Source of the DNA: Jannaschia seohaensis
Lineage (GTDB): Bacteria > Pseudomonadota > Alphaproteobacteria > Rhodobacterales > Rhodobacteraceae
Assembly (NCBI RefSeq): GCF_900116765.1
Contig: NZ_UETC01000014.1
Location: 47,925 to 111,924, forward strand
Length of the DNA: 64,000 bases
Direction: 5' to 3'
In this document: positions 27,367-36,256 of the stretch, one piece after another
How the letters are laid out: each line of letters opens with the position of its first letter
How positions within the stretch are numbered: the stretch's first letter is position 1
Position numbers and translations under genes: made by a program
Notes under the pieces: generated by a model
Databases searched by the model: none
Told to the model about the DNA's origin: nothing
What the model saw: the letters and a program-made list of their open reading frames with translations, nothing else

Positions 27367-29271
27367 TCATGCGAGCACCGCCGAGAGCTTCTCGACAGAG
27401 AAGGGCTTGCGCAGGAGCGGCCAGCCTGCGGCGGCCTCGCGGTAGAGGGGGGCGTCCGACGGCAGCGAGGTCATCAATGCCACCGGCAAGTTGCGCGCGG
27501 CCGCGGCGCGGGCGAGGTCGAGCCCCGTCCGCTCGGTGCGCAGCATGATGTCGGTCAGTACGAGGCCCAGCCCGTCGAGGTCCAGCAGGCTTTCCGCCTC
27601 GGCCACGCCTCCGGCCTCCAGCACGGTGTGGCCGGCGGCGACGAGCCGGTCGCGCACCGCCTCGCGGATATGGATCGCGTCCTCCACAAGGAGCACCATC
27701 GTCGGCGGCAGCCCCGGCGGCGGCGCGCGCAGCGGCAGGCGCAGAGAGACCAGCGCGCCGCCACCCTTGGCGTTGGCAAGCCGCGTGCGGCCTCCGGCGA
27801 GCTTGACCACGTCATAGACCATCGACAGGCCCAGCCCCGTCCCGTCCTCGCCCTTTTCGGTGAAAAAGGGCTCCGCCCCGCGTGTCAGTGCCGCCTCCGA
27901 GAAGCCGGGGCCGGTATCGCGGACCTCGATCTCCAGCCAGGTGCCGCGATGGGGGCGCGCGGTCAGGGTGATCGCGCCGGGCCCGTCTCCGATGGCGTCG
28001 CGGGCGTTCAGCACCAGATTGAGGATCGCGTCGCGCAGCGCGTCCGGATCCAGCAGGACCGGCTCCTCCAGCCCGTGCACCCGCGTGCGGATCGCGATCT
28101 CGGCGGGCAGGGAGGCGCCCGCCAAAGTCGCTGTCTGCGCCAGAAAGGCGCGCAGGTCGACGGCGCGGGGTACCAGATCGCGCGGGCCCGACAGCCCGCT
28201 GATCTGGTCGATGAGGGTGCCGCCGCGGGTGGCGGCCAAGGCGATCGCGTCGACGGCTTCGCGCGCGCGCGGCGGCAAATCCATCCCGCGCAGGCGGTCG
28301 CCCATCCCCAGGATTACGGTCAGCAGATTGGCGAAGTCATGGGCCATCCCCGAGGTCAGCTGCGCCGCCACCTGCCGCCCGGCGGCCTGGGAGAGCGCGG
28401 CGCGGGCCTGCGCCTCCTCGGTGACGTCCATCGAGAGCGCGAACACGCCGGTAACCTCGCCCCCGGTCGTCTCGGGGGTGAAGCTGACCCGGATACGGCG
28501 GCCCGAGGGCTCGTGCGTCATCTCGAAGACCGGCGCCTCGCCGGCAAAGGCCGCGTCCAGATGCGGCGCGACTGTGGCGTAGGGGCCGGAGCCCAGCGCG
28601 TCCTCCATGGTCAGGCCCACGATCTCGGCATGGGCGCCGGGGAAGACAGCGGCCAGCCGCCGGTTGGAGAAGGTATAACGCCGGTCGCGGTCCAGCCGGG
28701 CGATATGGGCGGGCAGCATCTCGGTGGTGAGCCGAATGCGCTCGGCCATCTCGGTGGCCTCGACCCGGGCTTCCTCCAGAGCGGCATTGGCGGCGGCGAG
28801 CTGTCGGTTGGCCTGGCTCAACTCCTCCGCGCGAGCCAGCAGCTGGTCGGAGAGGACTTCGGAGCGGGCCCGCAGCAGACGTTCCTGCGTCTTGATGGCG
28901 GTGATGTCGGTATAGACGGTGACCCAGCCGCCCTCGGGCAGGGGCGAGCCTTCGACCGAGATCACCATGCCGTTCGGGCGGCGCCTCTCCAGGTAGTGCG
29001 GCTCGAAGGCGCGAGCCTGGGCCACGCGCTGGGCGACCATGGCATCGGGATCGGCGGCGGGGCCGTATTCGCCCCGGTCCACCAGGAAGCGGATCGTCTC
29101 CTCGAAGGAGACGCCAGGCCGGGTCAGCGGCGCGGGCAGATCGAACATCTGCGCATACATCCGGTTGCAGACCGCGAGCCGCAGGTCGCGGTCGTAGATC
29201 GAAAGAGCCTGCCCGATCAGGTTCAACCCGGCCTGGGTCATGCGGGCAGTGGTGGAGGCGGGGTGCGGCAT
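27367..29271 (-). CDS. Hybrid sensor histidine kinase with PAS domains and a receiver
   Basis: A 634-residue cytoplasmic kinase: N-terminal PAS-7 type domain (about residues 15-125), a coiled coil (about 130-180), a second PAS domain (about 185-290), the H-box SGMAHDFANLLTVI with the phospho-acceptor His at about 311, ATPase motifs NLVLNARDA, DTGPGFSEA and GTGLGLSMVYDVV, and a C-terminal receiver with Asp about 574 (LVLTDIML) and Lys about 622 (RKPF). No membrane segments, so it senses an internal signal. The response regulator downstream is the likely partner. Confidence 0.9.
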   Translation of the reverse strand: MPHPASTTARMTQAGLNLIGQALSIYDRDLRLAVCNRMYAQMFDLPAPLTRPGVSFEETIRFLVDRGEYGPAADPDAMVAQRVAQARAFEPHYLERRRPNGMVISVEGSPLPEGGWVTVYTDITAIKTQERLLRARSEVLSDQLLARAEELSQANRQLAAANAALEEARVEATEMAERIRLTTEMLPAHIARLDRDRRYTFSNRRLAAVFPGAHAEIVGLTMEDALGSGPYATVAPHLDAAFAGEAPVFEMTHEPSGRRIRVSFTPETTGGEVTGVFALSMDVTEEAQARAALSQAAGRQVAAQLTSGMAHDFANLLTVILGMGDRLRGMDLPPRAREAVDAIALAATRGGTLIDQISGLSGPRDLVPRAVDLRAFLAQTATLAGASLPAEIAIRTRVHGLEEPVLLDPDALRDAILNLVLNARDAIGDGPGAITLTARPHRGTWLEIEVRDTGPGFSEAALTRGAEPFFTEKGEDGTGLGLSMVYDVVKLAGGRTRLANAKGGGALVSLRLPLRAPPPGLPPTMVLLVEDAIHIREAVRDRLVAAGHTVLEAGGVAEAESLLDLDGLGLVLTDIMLRTERTGLDLARAAAARNLPVALMTSLPSDAPLYREAAAGWPLLRKPFSVEKLSAVLA

Positions 29272-29379
29272 GGCCTTGTCACGGTAGGCGGCGGGGGGCG
29301 CGCCCGCAAGCGGGCGCCGGGCCCTGCCGTTGGGGCGCGCGCACCCATCGGTGCGGACGGCAGCGCGCCGGCAGCGATG

Positions 29380-29443
29380 GGAGGGGGGCTCTGCCCCCCG
29401 TCGGCCGGGGGCCGACTCCCCCGAGGTATTCGGGCAAGATGAG
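29380..29443 (+). repeat. Dispersed GGAGTATTT element, copy 4 (variant GAGGTATT)
   Basis: Hairpin GGGGGGC-TCT-GCCCCCC from 29383 and second hairpin GTCGGC-CGGGG-GCCGAC at 29400-29416, then TCCCCCGAGGTATTCGGG and CAAGATGA. Located between minus-strand genes, in the shared plus orientation. Confidence 0.8.
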
Positions 29444-29469
29444 GATCGGGTCGGGAGGCGGCGTGGGCT

Positions 29470-30906
29470 CTAGACCCCCAGGCCTTCGGGCGGGTGGTCG
29501 AGGAGGCCGCGCAGGCGGGTCAGGGCCGCGCGCCAGCTTTCGGGGGTGACACCGGTATTGACGGCGAAGCGCACCGCATGGGGCGCGTTGGCCTCGCGAG
29601 AGGCGTATTCCTCGGCGGCGCGCAGCTTCACGCCGATCTCTTCGGCGGCGCGGCAGAAGGAGGAGGCGCGCCAGCCCCGCGGCAGCTGCAACCACAGGAA
29701 GGAGACGTCGTCCCGCGCGGTCAGGGCATGGCCGTCGAGGATCTCCCGCGCATCGGCGATGTAGCGTCCGACGGTCGCGCGCAGCTCGTCCATGAGGCCC
29801 GGCAAATCGGGATGGATCAGTAGCCTGGCCGCCAGGTCGGATATCGGAGTGGCGAGGCCGAAGGAGTTGTATTCCGCTGCCCGCCGCAGGCTCAACTGCC
29901 GCCCCGGTGGGGCGAGGGCGAAGCCCAGGCGGAGCGCGGGGGTGATCGTCTTGGCGATGGAGGAGACGTGCCAGACCCGCTCCGGCGCGAGGCTGCGCAG
30001 GGAAGGCAGGGTAGCCTCGCCCATACGGTAGCAATCGTCCTCCAGGATCTGGATGTCGGCGCTGCGGGCGGCGGCGACCAGCGCCTCCCGGCGGGCGAGC
30101 GGCATCTCGGTGCAGGTCGGGTTCTGCACGTCCGGCGAGACGCAGAGGATCTGCGCATCGGCCCCGCGGGCGGCTGCCAGGAGCGCCTCGGGCACCACCC
30201 CCTGGTCGTCGATGGCCACGTCGATTACGTCGGCGCGCAATACCTCGGCCATGCGGCGAAAGCCGGGATAGGCCAGCTCCTCCAGCAGGACGGCGGGACG
30301 CCGGCCGCGCAAGACCGTTTGCAGCACCAGCGCGATGGCCTGCTGGCCGCCATGGCTCAGGGTGATGTCGTCGGGCGCGACCGGGCCGAGCATGGGATGG
30401 GCGAGAAAGGCCGCGGCGGCTTCGCGGGCCGGGCGTTCGCCCGCGAAATGGGGATAGTGCATCAGGCCCGAGGGCGGGTCCTGGGCGATCTCGCCCATCA
30501 GGCGGCGGATCAGCGCGCCTTGCCCGACCGAGGGCAGGTGAGGCGAGAGCATGTTGACGGCCCAGTTGTCGCCGCCCGTCCCATGGGCGACGGCGTCCAC
30601 CTCCAGAGGCGCCTGGAACTCGGCGTAGATCGGGGCAGGGGCGCTCGGCTCCGCGACATAGGTGCCGCGCCCGACTTCGGCGGTCAGCACGCCCGCCTCT
30701 GTCAGGCGCGAATAGGCGCGCGCCACCGTGCCGGGGGTCACGCCGATCTTCCAGGCCAGGTCCCGCACGGGCGGAAGCCGCGTGCCGGGCGGCAGGTCGC
30801 CGCGATCTATGGCGGCCCGGACCGCGCCCTCCAGCACGATGTATTTCGCGCGGGGGTCCGCGCCGAAATCCACCTCGATGATATTCGAGTCCGTGATTGT
30901 ACCCAT
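29470..30906 (-). CDS. MocR-type transcriptional regulator (GntR helix-turn-helix fused to aminotransferase fold)
   Basis: A 478-residue regulator. The N terminus is a GntR winged helix (LEGAVRAAIDRGDLPPGTRLPPVRDLAWKIGVTPGTVARAYSRL), followed by a type I aminotransferase domain with the PLP lysine in SSIAKTITPALRLGF. MocR proteins sense PLP, amino acids or amines and control neighbouring genes. It diverges from the DUF1127 gene across 112 bases that contain repeated GTATC words, a likely operator. The ATG at 30906 is chosen as the family start; the frame stays open upstream. Confidence 0.9.
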   Translation of the reverse strand: MGTITDSNIIEVDFGADPRAKYIVLEGAVRAAIDRGDLPPGTRLPPVRDLAWKIGVTPGTVARAYSRLTEAGVLTAEVGRGTYVAEPSAPAPIYAEFQAPLEVDAVAHGTGGDNWAVNMLSPHLPSVGQGALIRRLMGEIAQDPPSGLMHYPHFAGERPAREAAAAFLAHPMLGPVAPDDITLSHGGQQAIALVLQTVLRGRRPAVLLEELAYPGFRRMAEVLRADVIDVAIDDQGVVPEALLAAARGADAQILCVSPDVQNPTCTEMPLARREALVAAARSADIQILEDDCYRMGEATLPSLRSLAPERVWHVSSIAKTITPALRLGFALAPPGRQLSLRRAAEYNSFGLATPISDLAARLLIHPDLPGLMDELRATVGRYIADAREILDGHALTARDDVSFLWLQLPRGWRASSFCRAAEEIGVKLRAAEEYASREANAPHAVRFAVNTGVTPESWRAALTRLRGLLDHPPEGLGV

Positions 30907-31018
30907 GACAATGTATCGCTGGTCTGGCGTCGCCGGAAATTGTATCTGTGTTTCACGCTCTACAGGTGAAATCGTATCGACACAATACGCAGGAAAGCGC
31001 GCCGAAAGGAACAATGTC
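30907..31018. promoter_or_regulatory. Divergent promoter/operator region of the MocR and DUF1127 genes
   Basis: The word GTATC occurs three times in the same direction, at 30913-30917, 30942-30946 and 30974-30978, spaced 29 and 32 bases apart, and the last one is also half of the inverted pair GTAT-seven bases-ATAC. Direct plus inverted repeats at about three helical turns fit the way MocR proteins bind. The region is clearly A+T-richer than the genes around it. AAGGA at 31006-31010 is the ribosome site of the DUF1127 gene. Confidence 0.55.
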
Positions 31019-31246
31019 ATGACTGCCCTTGCTTTCACTCATCCCTCCCTGAACGCCCATGCCGCTCCCGCGCGTTCGCCGCTGTCTCGCGGTCTGGCCG
31101 CACTCGCGCAGACGGTGGCCATCTGGGAGATGCGGGCCGCCACGCGCCGGGCGCTCAAGGACATGGACCCGAGCCGCTACCCCGATCTCGGCCTCACCAC
31201 CGCCGAGGTGCTGCGCGAAGTCGAAAAGCCGTTCTGGGTGGCCTGA
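31019..31246 (+). CDS. Small DUF1127 protein
   Basis: A 75-residue basic protein with the DUF1127 pattern: VAIWEMRAATRRALKDMDPSRYPDLGLTTAEVLREVEKPFW near the C terminus. Small DUF1127 proteins in alphaproteobacteria have been linked to phosphate and carbon metabolism and RNA binding, but this one is longer at the N terminus and its role is unknown. It starts eight bases after AAGGA and ends at a strong terminator. Divergence from the MocR gene suggests control by it. Confidence 0.82.
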   Translation: MTALAFTHPSLNAHAAPARSPLSRGLAALAQTVAIWEMRAATRRALKDMDPSRYPDLGLTTAEVLREVEKPFWVA

Positions 31247-31280
31247 CCTCCGTCTTTTTTCTCTCCCCCTTCCCCCACTG

Positions 31281-31314
31281 GGGCCGGTTCGCCACGGGCG
31301 GCCGGCCCTTTTTT
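31281..31314 (+). terminator. Intrinsic terminator of the DUF1127 gene
   Basis: Stem GGGCCGG at 31281-31287 pairs with CCGGCCC at 31302-31308 and is followed directly by six T (31309-31314). This is the clearest rho-independent terminator in the window. Confidence 0.85.
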
Positions 31315-31374
31315 CGTTCGCGCAAGGGGAGGCACCCGAAACCCATGGCGTCGCGCGTGGCGGTTTCCGTCAGA

Positions 31375-31419
31375 CTGGGGCTCTGCCCCAGACCCCGGGA
31401 TATTTGGGCAGGGAAGAAG
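31375..31419 (+). repeat. Dispersed GGAGTATTT element, copy 5 (variant GGGATATTT)
   Basis: Hairpin CTGGGGC-TCT-GCCCCAG at 31375-31391, then ACCCCGGGATATTTGGGC and AGGGAAGAAG. It lies in the convergent gap between the DUF1127 and thioesterase genes. Confidence 0.75.
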
Positions 31420-31464
31420 GGGGCGGCGTTTCCCTGGAGGGATGCGGAGGGATCGCTTGCGGCT

Positions 31465-31881
31465 CTAGGCCGGAGGGATGGAATAGGTCAGGGTCGCGCG
31501 GGCCACGATGGCGTCGGACCCATCGGAGCGGATCAGGCAATCCCCTACCGCCAGCCTGCGTCCCAGCTTGAGCAGGCGAACGTCGCAGATCAGATCGGTG
31601 CTCGCGGCGGGCTTGCGCAAGAAGTCGATGGAGCAGTTCGTCGTCACGGCCAGGGCGACGGGGCCGATTCGCGATAGAATCGCCAAGTAGACCCCCACAT
31701 CGGCCAGGGCGAACATCGACGGACCCGAAACAGTGCCGCCCGGGCGGAGATGCCGGTCGGCCACGTTCAGGCGGACGGTCAGCCCGTCCATGTCGGCCCG
31801 CTCGACCGTGAACTCGTCCTTCACCTGCAAGAAACTCTGGTGGAGGAAGGCCTCCAGCGCCGCGGTGTCCATCTTCAGCAT
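31465..31881 (-). CDS. PaaI-type hotdog-fold thioesterase
   Basis: A 138-residue acyl-CoA thioesterase-like protein. Seen: RHLRPGGTVSGPSMFALADVGVYLAIL, which is the hotdog helix with the catalytic region (GG..SG..M..LAD), and AVTTNCSIDFLRKPAASTDL, the central strand. The substrate acyl group is unknown. It diverges from an enoyl-CoA hydratase family gene with 45 bases between them, so both may act in acyl-CoA metabolism. ATG codons at residues 1 and 4 are both possible starts. Confidence 0.82.
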   Translation of the reverse strand: MLKMDTAALEAFLHQSFLQVKDEFTVERADMDGLTVRLNVADRHLRPGGTVSGPSMFALADVGVYLAILSRIGPVALAVTTNCSIDFLRKPAASTDLICDVRLLKLGRRLAVGDCLIRSDGSDAIVARATLTYSIPPA

Positions 31882-31926
31882 TGCAAACCCCTTCCCGCGT
31901 CCGCACGGTGAGGGGGGAGGCCCTTC

Positions 31927-32712
31927 ATGACAGACGACATTCTCCTACGCTCCGACGCCGATGGGATCGCCACGCTGACGATGAACGATCCCGGCACGCT
32001 GAACGCACTGTCCGACGAGATGCTGGCGGCGCTGTCGCGTCAACTGTCGGATATCGCCGCATCGCGGTTACGTGCCGTCATCCTGCGCGCCGAGGGCAAG
32101 GCGTTCAGCGCCGGGCACCATCTGGGCCAGATGCAGCGAATGCGCCAGGCCGAGGATGGCGGCCGCGCCGCCTTCGCCGACCTGTTCGACCGCTGCACCG
32201 CCGTGATGGCGCAGATCCGCGACTTGCCGCAGCCGGTGATCGCCCAGGTTCACGCAATGGCTACGGCGGCGGGGTGCCAGTTGGTGGCGACTTGCGACTT
32301 GGCGATTGCCTCGCGGGAGGCGCGGTTCGGGGTGAACGGGGTGGATGTCGGGCTGTTCTGCTCGACGCCGATGGTGGCGCTGTCGCGCAACGTCTCCCGG
32401 AAGCGGGCCTTCGAGATGCTCAGCACCGGCCGGTTTCTGACCGCCGAGGAGGCTGAGCAGGCGGGGCTGATCAATCGCGCCGTCCCCCCCGACCGGCTGG
32501 CCGAGGAGACGCGCGCCTTGGCGGAACGGGTCGCGTCTAAGCTGCCGGCGGCGGTGCGCATCGGCAAGGGCGCGTTCTACGCGCAGCTCGACCGGCCGCT
32601 CGATGCCGCCTATGAATTGACCCGCGACGCCATCGTCGAGAACCTGATGGACACAGGGACCGACGAAGGCATGCAAGCCTTCCTGGAAAAGCGCCCGCCC
32701 CGCTGGACATGA
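31927..32712 (+). CDS. Enoyl-CoA hydratase/isomerase-family protein (ECHDC3-like)
   Basis: A 261-residue crotonase-fold protein: the GKAFSAGHHLGQM oxyanion strand and ATAAGCQLVATCDLAIASREARFGVNGVDVGLFCSTPM stretch resemble the ECHDC3 group more than true hydratases, and the two catalytic glutamates of classic enoyl-CoA hydratase are not evident. It may be an isomerase-like or non-hydratase member. Ribosome site GGGGGGAGG precedes the ATG. SurE follows after 41 bases on the same strand. Confidence 0.82.
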   Translation: MTDDILLRSDADGIATLTMNDPGTLNALSDEMLAALSRQLSDIAASRLRAVILRAEGKAFSAGHHLGQMQRMRQAEDGGRAAFADLFDRCTAVMAQIRDLPQPVIAQVHAMATAAGCQLVATCDLAIASREARFGVNGVDVGLFCSTPMVALSRNVSRKRAFEMLSTGRFLTAEEAEQAGLINRAVPPDRLAEETRALAERVASKLPAAVRIGKGAFYAQLDRPLDAAYELTRDAIVENLMDTGTDEGMQAFLEKRPPRWT

Positions 32713-32753
32713 CCCGCCCGACCCCGCATTGAGGCCGTCGAAAGGGGGCCTTA

Positions 32754-33548
32754 ATGCGCATTCTGATCACCAATGACGATGGCATCGGTGCACCTGGGCT
32801 CGAAGTGCTGGCCGAGGTCGCAGAAGCGGTCGCGGGGGAAGGCGGCGAGGTCTGGACCGTGGCCCCCGCTTTCGAGCAGTCGGGCGTGGGGCATTGTATC
32901 AACTACGTGAAGCCGACGATGATCTCCAAGCTGGGCCCGCGGCGCTTCGCGCTCGAGGGTAGCCCGGCGGATTGCGTGATGGCGGGGATCGGTCATCTGG
33001 TCGAGGGGCCGGTCGACCTGATCCTGTCGGGGGTCAACCGGGGCAACAACGCGGGCGAGAACACTGTCTATTCCGGCACGATCGGCGCGGCGATGGAGGG
33101 GGCGCTGCAAGGCGTCCCGGCCATCGCGCTGTCGCAATTCTACGGCCCGCGCAATGTCGACCTGGACGATCCGTTCGAGGCGGCGCGCGCGCATGGGGCG
33201 GCCTTGGTGCAAAAGCTGCTGCGGGGCGCGCCCTGGGGCGGCGACGCTTATAAGCTGTTCTACAACGTCAATTTCCCGCCGGTCCCGGCCAGAGATGTCA
33301 GAGGCTTCGCCGCCGTGGCGCAGGGCTATCGCGGCGATGGGCGGATGGGGGTCCACCCGCAGACTTCGCCCTCGGGGCGCAAGTATCTCTGGATCGGCGG
33401 CTCGGCCCAGGGGGAGGCCACCGCGCCCGGCACGGACGTCAAGGCCAATGTCGAGGGCTGGGTCTCGGTCACGCCGATGCGCTGCGACCTGACCGACCGC
33501 GACGCGCTGAACGCCTTGCGGGCCGCGCTGCCCGATTACGACGGCTGA
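32754..33548 (+). CDS. surE: 5'/3'-nucleotidase SurE
   Basis: A 264-residue metal-dependent phosphatase acting on nucleoside monophosphates. Seen: the metal-binding N terminus [14 protein letters not shown], the [13 protein letters not shown] serine region, SPADCVMAG and the [25 protein letters not shown] motif. Length is normal. It stands first in surE-pcm-nlpD-like order, with eight bases to pcm, an arrangement also known in many proteobacteria. Confidence 0.95.
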   Translation: MRILITNDDGIGAPGLEVLAEVAEAVAGEGGEVWTVAPAFEQSGVGHCINYVKPTMISKLGPRRFALEGSPADCVMAGIGHLVEGPVDLILSGVNRGNNAGENTVYSGTIGAAMEGALQGVPAIALSQFYGPRNVDLDDPFEAARAHGAALVQKLLRGAPWGGDAYKLFYNVNFPPVPARDVRGFAAVAQGYRGDGRMGVHPQTSPSGRKYLWIGGSAQGEATAPGTDVKANVEGWVSVTPMRCDLTDRDALNALRAALPDYDG

Positions 33549-33556
33549 GGTCCCGT

Positions 33557-34195
33557 GTGACGCCGGAGGACAAGATGCGCATCCTCTTCGCCCTGCGTCA
33601 GCGGGGCGTGACGGATACGCGCGTCCTGACGGCTTTCGAGCGGACGGACCGCGCCGAATTCGTCTCGGAGGCCTTCGCCGACCGCGCCTATGAGGACGTG
33701 CCGCTGCCGATCGCCAGCGGCCAGACCACCAGCCAGCCTTCGGTCGTGGGGCTGATGACCCAGGCGCTCGACGTGCGCCCGCGCGACAAGGTGCTGGAGG
33801 TGGGAACGGGCACCGGCTTCCAGGCCGCGATCCTCTCGCGGCTGGCCCGCCGGGTCTATTCGCTGGAGCGGCAGCGGGCGCTGTCGCGGCTTGCCCGCGA
33901 GATTCACGCGCGGCTCGACCTCGCCAACATCACCGTCATCACCGGCGATGGCAGCCTGGGCCTGCCGGAACAGGCGCCTTTCGACCGTATCCTCGTGACC
34001 GCAGCCGCCGAGGATCCGCCGGGCCCCCTGTTGGCACAATTGCGCGAGGGCGGTAGGATGGTGGTGCCGGTCGGAGTGTCCGACCATATGCAGCAGCTCG
34101 TCATCGTCACGCGGACGGCGGCGGGCTACGATTATGACGATCTGAAAATGCCGGTGCGCTTCGTGCCACTGGTGGAAGGGGTGGAGCCGGGCTGA
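33557..34195 (+). CDS. pcm: Protein-L-isoaspartate O-methyltransferase Pcm
   Basis: Repairs aged proteins by methylating isoaspartyl residues with S-adenosylmethionine. The 212 residues show the N-terminal [18 protein letters not shown] segment, [22 protein letters not shown] and the SAM motif [19 protein letters not shown], then [12 protein letters not shown]. The GTG start at 33557 is given; an in-frame ATG at 33575 has a better ribosome site (GGAGG five bases upstream) and may be the true start. Confidence 0.93.
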   Translation: MTPEDKMRILFALRQRGVTDTRVLTAFERTDRAEFVSEAFADRAYEDVPLPIASGQTTSQPSVVGLMTQALDVRPRDKVLEVGTGTGFQAAILSRLARRVYSLERQRALSRLAREIHARLDLANITVITGDGSLGLPEQAPFDRILVTAAAEDPPGPLLAQLREGGRMVVPVGVSDHMQQLVIVTRTAAGYDYDDLKMPVRFVPLVEGVEPG

Positions 34196-34233
34196 AGACC
34201 GGGCGCGCCCGAGGGCAGGACGGAGGGACAGGC

Positions 34234-35403
34234 ATGTCCATCAACGGCACGACCCGCGTGGCGGGTCTGATGCTCGCCACCGCGCTGGTTGCGGGCTGCA
34301 ATGGCGGGCCCGGCGGGTTCGACTTCGACTTTCGCGACCGCGCGCCCGGGGGGCTCGACACCTCGGATGCGGCGCGCGCGGCCATCGCCGACCGCCCTGC
34401 GCCCGATGGCAGCGGACTGATCACCTATCCGACCTATCAGGTCGCCGTCGCGCGCCGGGGCGATACCGTCGCCACCGTGGCCGAGCGGGTCGGCATCGGC
34501 GCGGCCGAGCTGGCGGAGTTCAACGGCCTCCAGGTCGATTCGCGGCTCAACCGCGACGCCGTGCTGGCGATGCCGCGCCGGGTCACGCCCGGCCAGGCGC
34601 CGCGCCCCGACATCACCCAGATCGCCGGGGCCGCCATCGACCGGGCCTCGAACGGACAGGCCACCCCGGCCGTCGTCGTCCAGACCGGGCAGGAGCCGGT
34701 GCGCCACCAGGTCGCGCGCGGCGAGACCGCCTTCTCCATCGCGCGCCTCTACGGGGTCAGCCCGTCCTCGCTGGCCGAGTGGAACGGGCTGGGCAGCGAT
34801 TTCGCCATTCGCGAGGGCCAGTTCCTGCTGATCCCGCTGGTCGTGGGTGAGGGGACCGAGCCCGGGCTCTCCGCCCCCGGCGGGGGCAGCGTCACGCCCG
34901 TCCCGCCATCGGCCAGCTCTGCCCTGCCCGAGACGGTGGAAGAGGCGACCCTGCCGGAGAGTCCCGATTTCGACCAGTTCCGCACCGAGGCCAGCGCCGA
35001 TCCCGAGCCGGAAGCGGTGCCGGTGGCGGTCTCCACCTCTGACGAGGGCGATGCGCCCGGCCGCCTGCGCCGCCCGGTCCAGGGGGAGGTGCTGCGTCCC
35101 TTCTCGGCGCGCAACGAGGGCGTCGACTTCCGCGCGGCGGAAGGCACGGCGGTGACCGCCGCCGCCGCCGGCACCGTCGCGGCGATCACGCGCGACACCG
35201 ATCAGGTGCCGATCCTCGTGCTGCGCCACGAGGGAGGGCTGCTGACGGTCTATGCCAACATCAAGGACATCGAGGTCGAAAAGGGCGACAGCATCCGCGC
35301 CGGCCAGCGTCTCGCGTCGGTGGGTGGCGGCGATCCGGCCTTCCTGCATTTCGAGGTGCGGCGCGGCTTCGACGCGGTGGACCCCGAGCCGCTCCTGCGC
35401 TGA
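34234..35403 (+). CDS. NlpD-like lipoprotein with two LysM repeats and a degenerate LytM domain
   Basis: A 389-residue outer-envelope lipoprotein (lipobox LVAGC, Cys about 22). Two LysM repeats (about residues 69-112 and 156-200) bind peptidoglycan; a Pro/Ser/Glu-rich linker leads to an M23/LytM domain (about 278-385). The zinc ligands are mostly lost: the HxxxD motif reads NEGVD and the usual HxH is reduced to LHFEV, so it should not cut glycan itself. E. coli NlpD is likewise degenerate and activates amidases at division. It follows surE-pcm and precedes tatA. Confidence 0.88.
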   Translation: MSINGTTRVAGLMLATALVAGCNGGPGGFDFDFRDRAPGGLDTSDAARAAIADRPAPDGSGLITYPTYQVAVARRGDTVATVAERVGIGAAELAEFNGLQVDSRLNRDAVLAMPRRVTPGQAPRPDITQIAGAAIDRASNGQATPAVVVQTGQEPVRHQVARGETAFSIARLYGVSPSSLAEWNGLGSDFAIREGQFLLIPLVVGEGTEPGLSAPGGGSVTPVPPSASSALPETVEEATLPESPDFDQFRTEASADPEPEAVPVAVSTSDEGDAPGRLRRPVQGEVLRPFSARNEGVDFRAAEGTAVTAAAAGTVAAITRDTDQVPILVLRHEGGLLTVYANIKDIEVEKGDSIRAGQRLASVGGGDPAFLHFEVRRGFDAVDPEPLLR

Positions 35404-35437
35404 CCCCCGCTCGCGCGCGCGCCCGATGCAACTTTTC

Positions 35438-35464
35438 GCAGGGGGCGCTTTCAACTCCCCCTGC
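35438..35464 (+). terminator. Hairpin between the nlpD-like gene and tatA (possible terminator or attenuator)
   Basis: GCAGGGGG at 35438-35445 pairs with CCCCCTGC at 35457-35464 over an 11-base loop. No T run follows, so it may slow or attenuate transcription rather than end it. It lies 68 bases before the tatA start. Confidence 0.4.
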
Positions 35465-35532
35465 CAAGGCATAAGTAGGGGGCCAGGGAAATGGACCAGG
35501 GCCCCGTGCGGCCGCTGTCAGGGAGCATTCAG

Positions 35533-35757
35533 ATGCTGAACAACATCGGCCTTCCGGGCCTTCTTCTTATTGCGGTCGTCGTCCTCGTGCTGTTCGGTCG
35601 CGGCAAGATCTCTTCGTTGATGGGCGAGGTCGGCAAGGGCATCACCGCCTTCAAGAAAGGCGTGAGCGACGGTGCCAAGGACGACGACGAGGCGCTGGCG
35701 GACGGCACCGCCGCCCGCGACGTCACGCCTGAGGCGAAAGAAAAAGACAAGGTCTGA
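35533..35757 (+). CDS. tatA: Sec-independent protein translocase subunit TatA
   Basis: A 74-residue membrane protein: one N-terminal helix ([17 protein letters not shown]), the [24 protein letters not shown] amphipathic helix with the FG hinge, and an acidic/basic soluble tail. TatA forms the variable-size channel for folded proteins with RR signal peptides. The ATG at 35533 is chosen because the frame upstream would place a polar stretch before the membrane helix. tatB starts 20 bases after the stop. Confidence 0.95.
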   Translation: MLNNIGLPGLLLIAVVVLVLFGRGKISSLMGEVGKGITAFKKGVSDGAKDDDEALADGTAARDVTPEAKEKDKV

Positions 35758-35777
35758 ACCGACCCGAGGGCTGACCC

Positions 35778-36254
35778 ATGTTCGACATCGGATTTTCCGA
35801 GATGCTCGTCGTGGGCGTCGTCGCCCTCATCGTGGTCGGTCCCAAGGACCTGCCGCGGATGTTCCGCACCTTGGGCGAGTTCACGGGCCGTGCCCGGCGC
35901 ATGGCCCGCGAGTTCCAATCCGCCATGAACCAAGCGGCGGATGAAAGCGGCGTCGGGGATATCGCGAAAGATCTGAAGAAGGTCTCGAACCCGAAAAAGT
36001 TCGGGATCGAAAAGATCCGCGAGGCGACCGACGATCTGACCGCCTGGACCCCGGACGAACATACCGGACCGAACACCAAGGCGCTGGCCGAAAAGCGCGC
36101 CGCCTCCAAGGCGGCCGCCAAGGAAAAGATCGCGGCCAACGCCGCCCGCATGGCCGAAGAGCGCGCTGCGCGGGAAGCGGCGGATGTCGCCGAGGCTTCG
36201 GAGGAGCCGGAGCTGGTTCCCGATCCGGCCGCCCCCAAGCCCGAGGCCAAATAG
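35778..36254 (+). CDS. tatB: Sec-independent protein translocase subunit TatB
   Basis: A 158-residue protein with the TatB start MFDIGFSEMLVVGVVALIVVGPKDLPRMFRTLGEFTGRARRM: one membrane helix, the GP hinge and a long amphipathic helix, then an Ala/Lys/Glu-rich coiled tail (about residues 95-145). With TatC it forms the receptor for twin-arginine signal peptides. tatC follows after two bases. Confidence 0.95.
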   Translation: MFDIGFSEMLVVGVVALIVVGPKDLPRMFRTLGEFTGRARRMAREFQSAMNQAADESGVGDIAKDLKKVSNPKKFGIEKIREATDDLTAWTPDEHTGPNTKALAEKRAASKAAAKEKIAANAARMAEERAAREAADVAEASEEPELVPDPAAPKPEAK

Positions 36255-36256
36255 GC

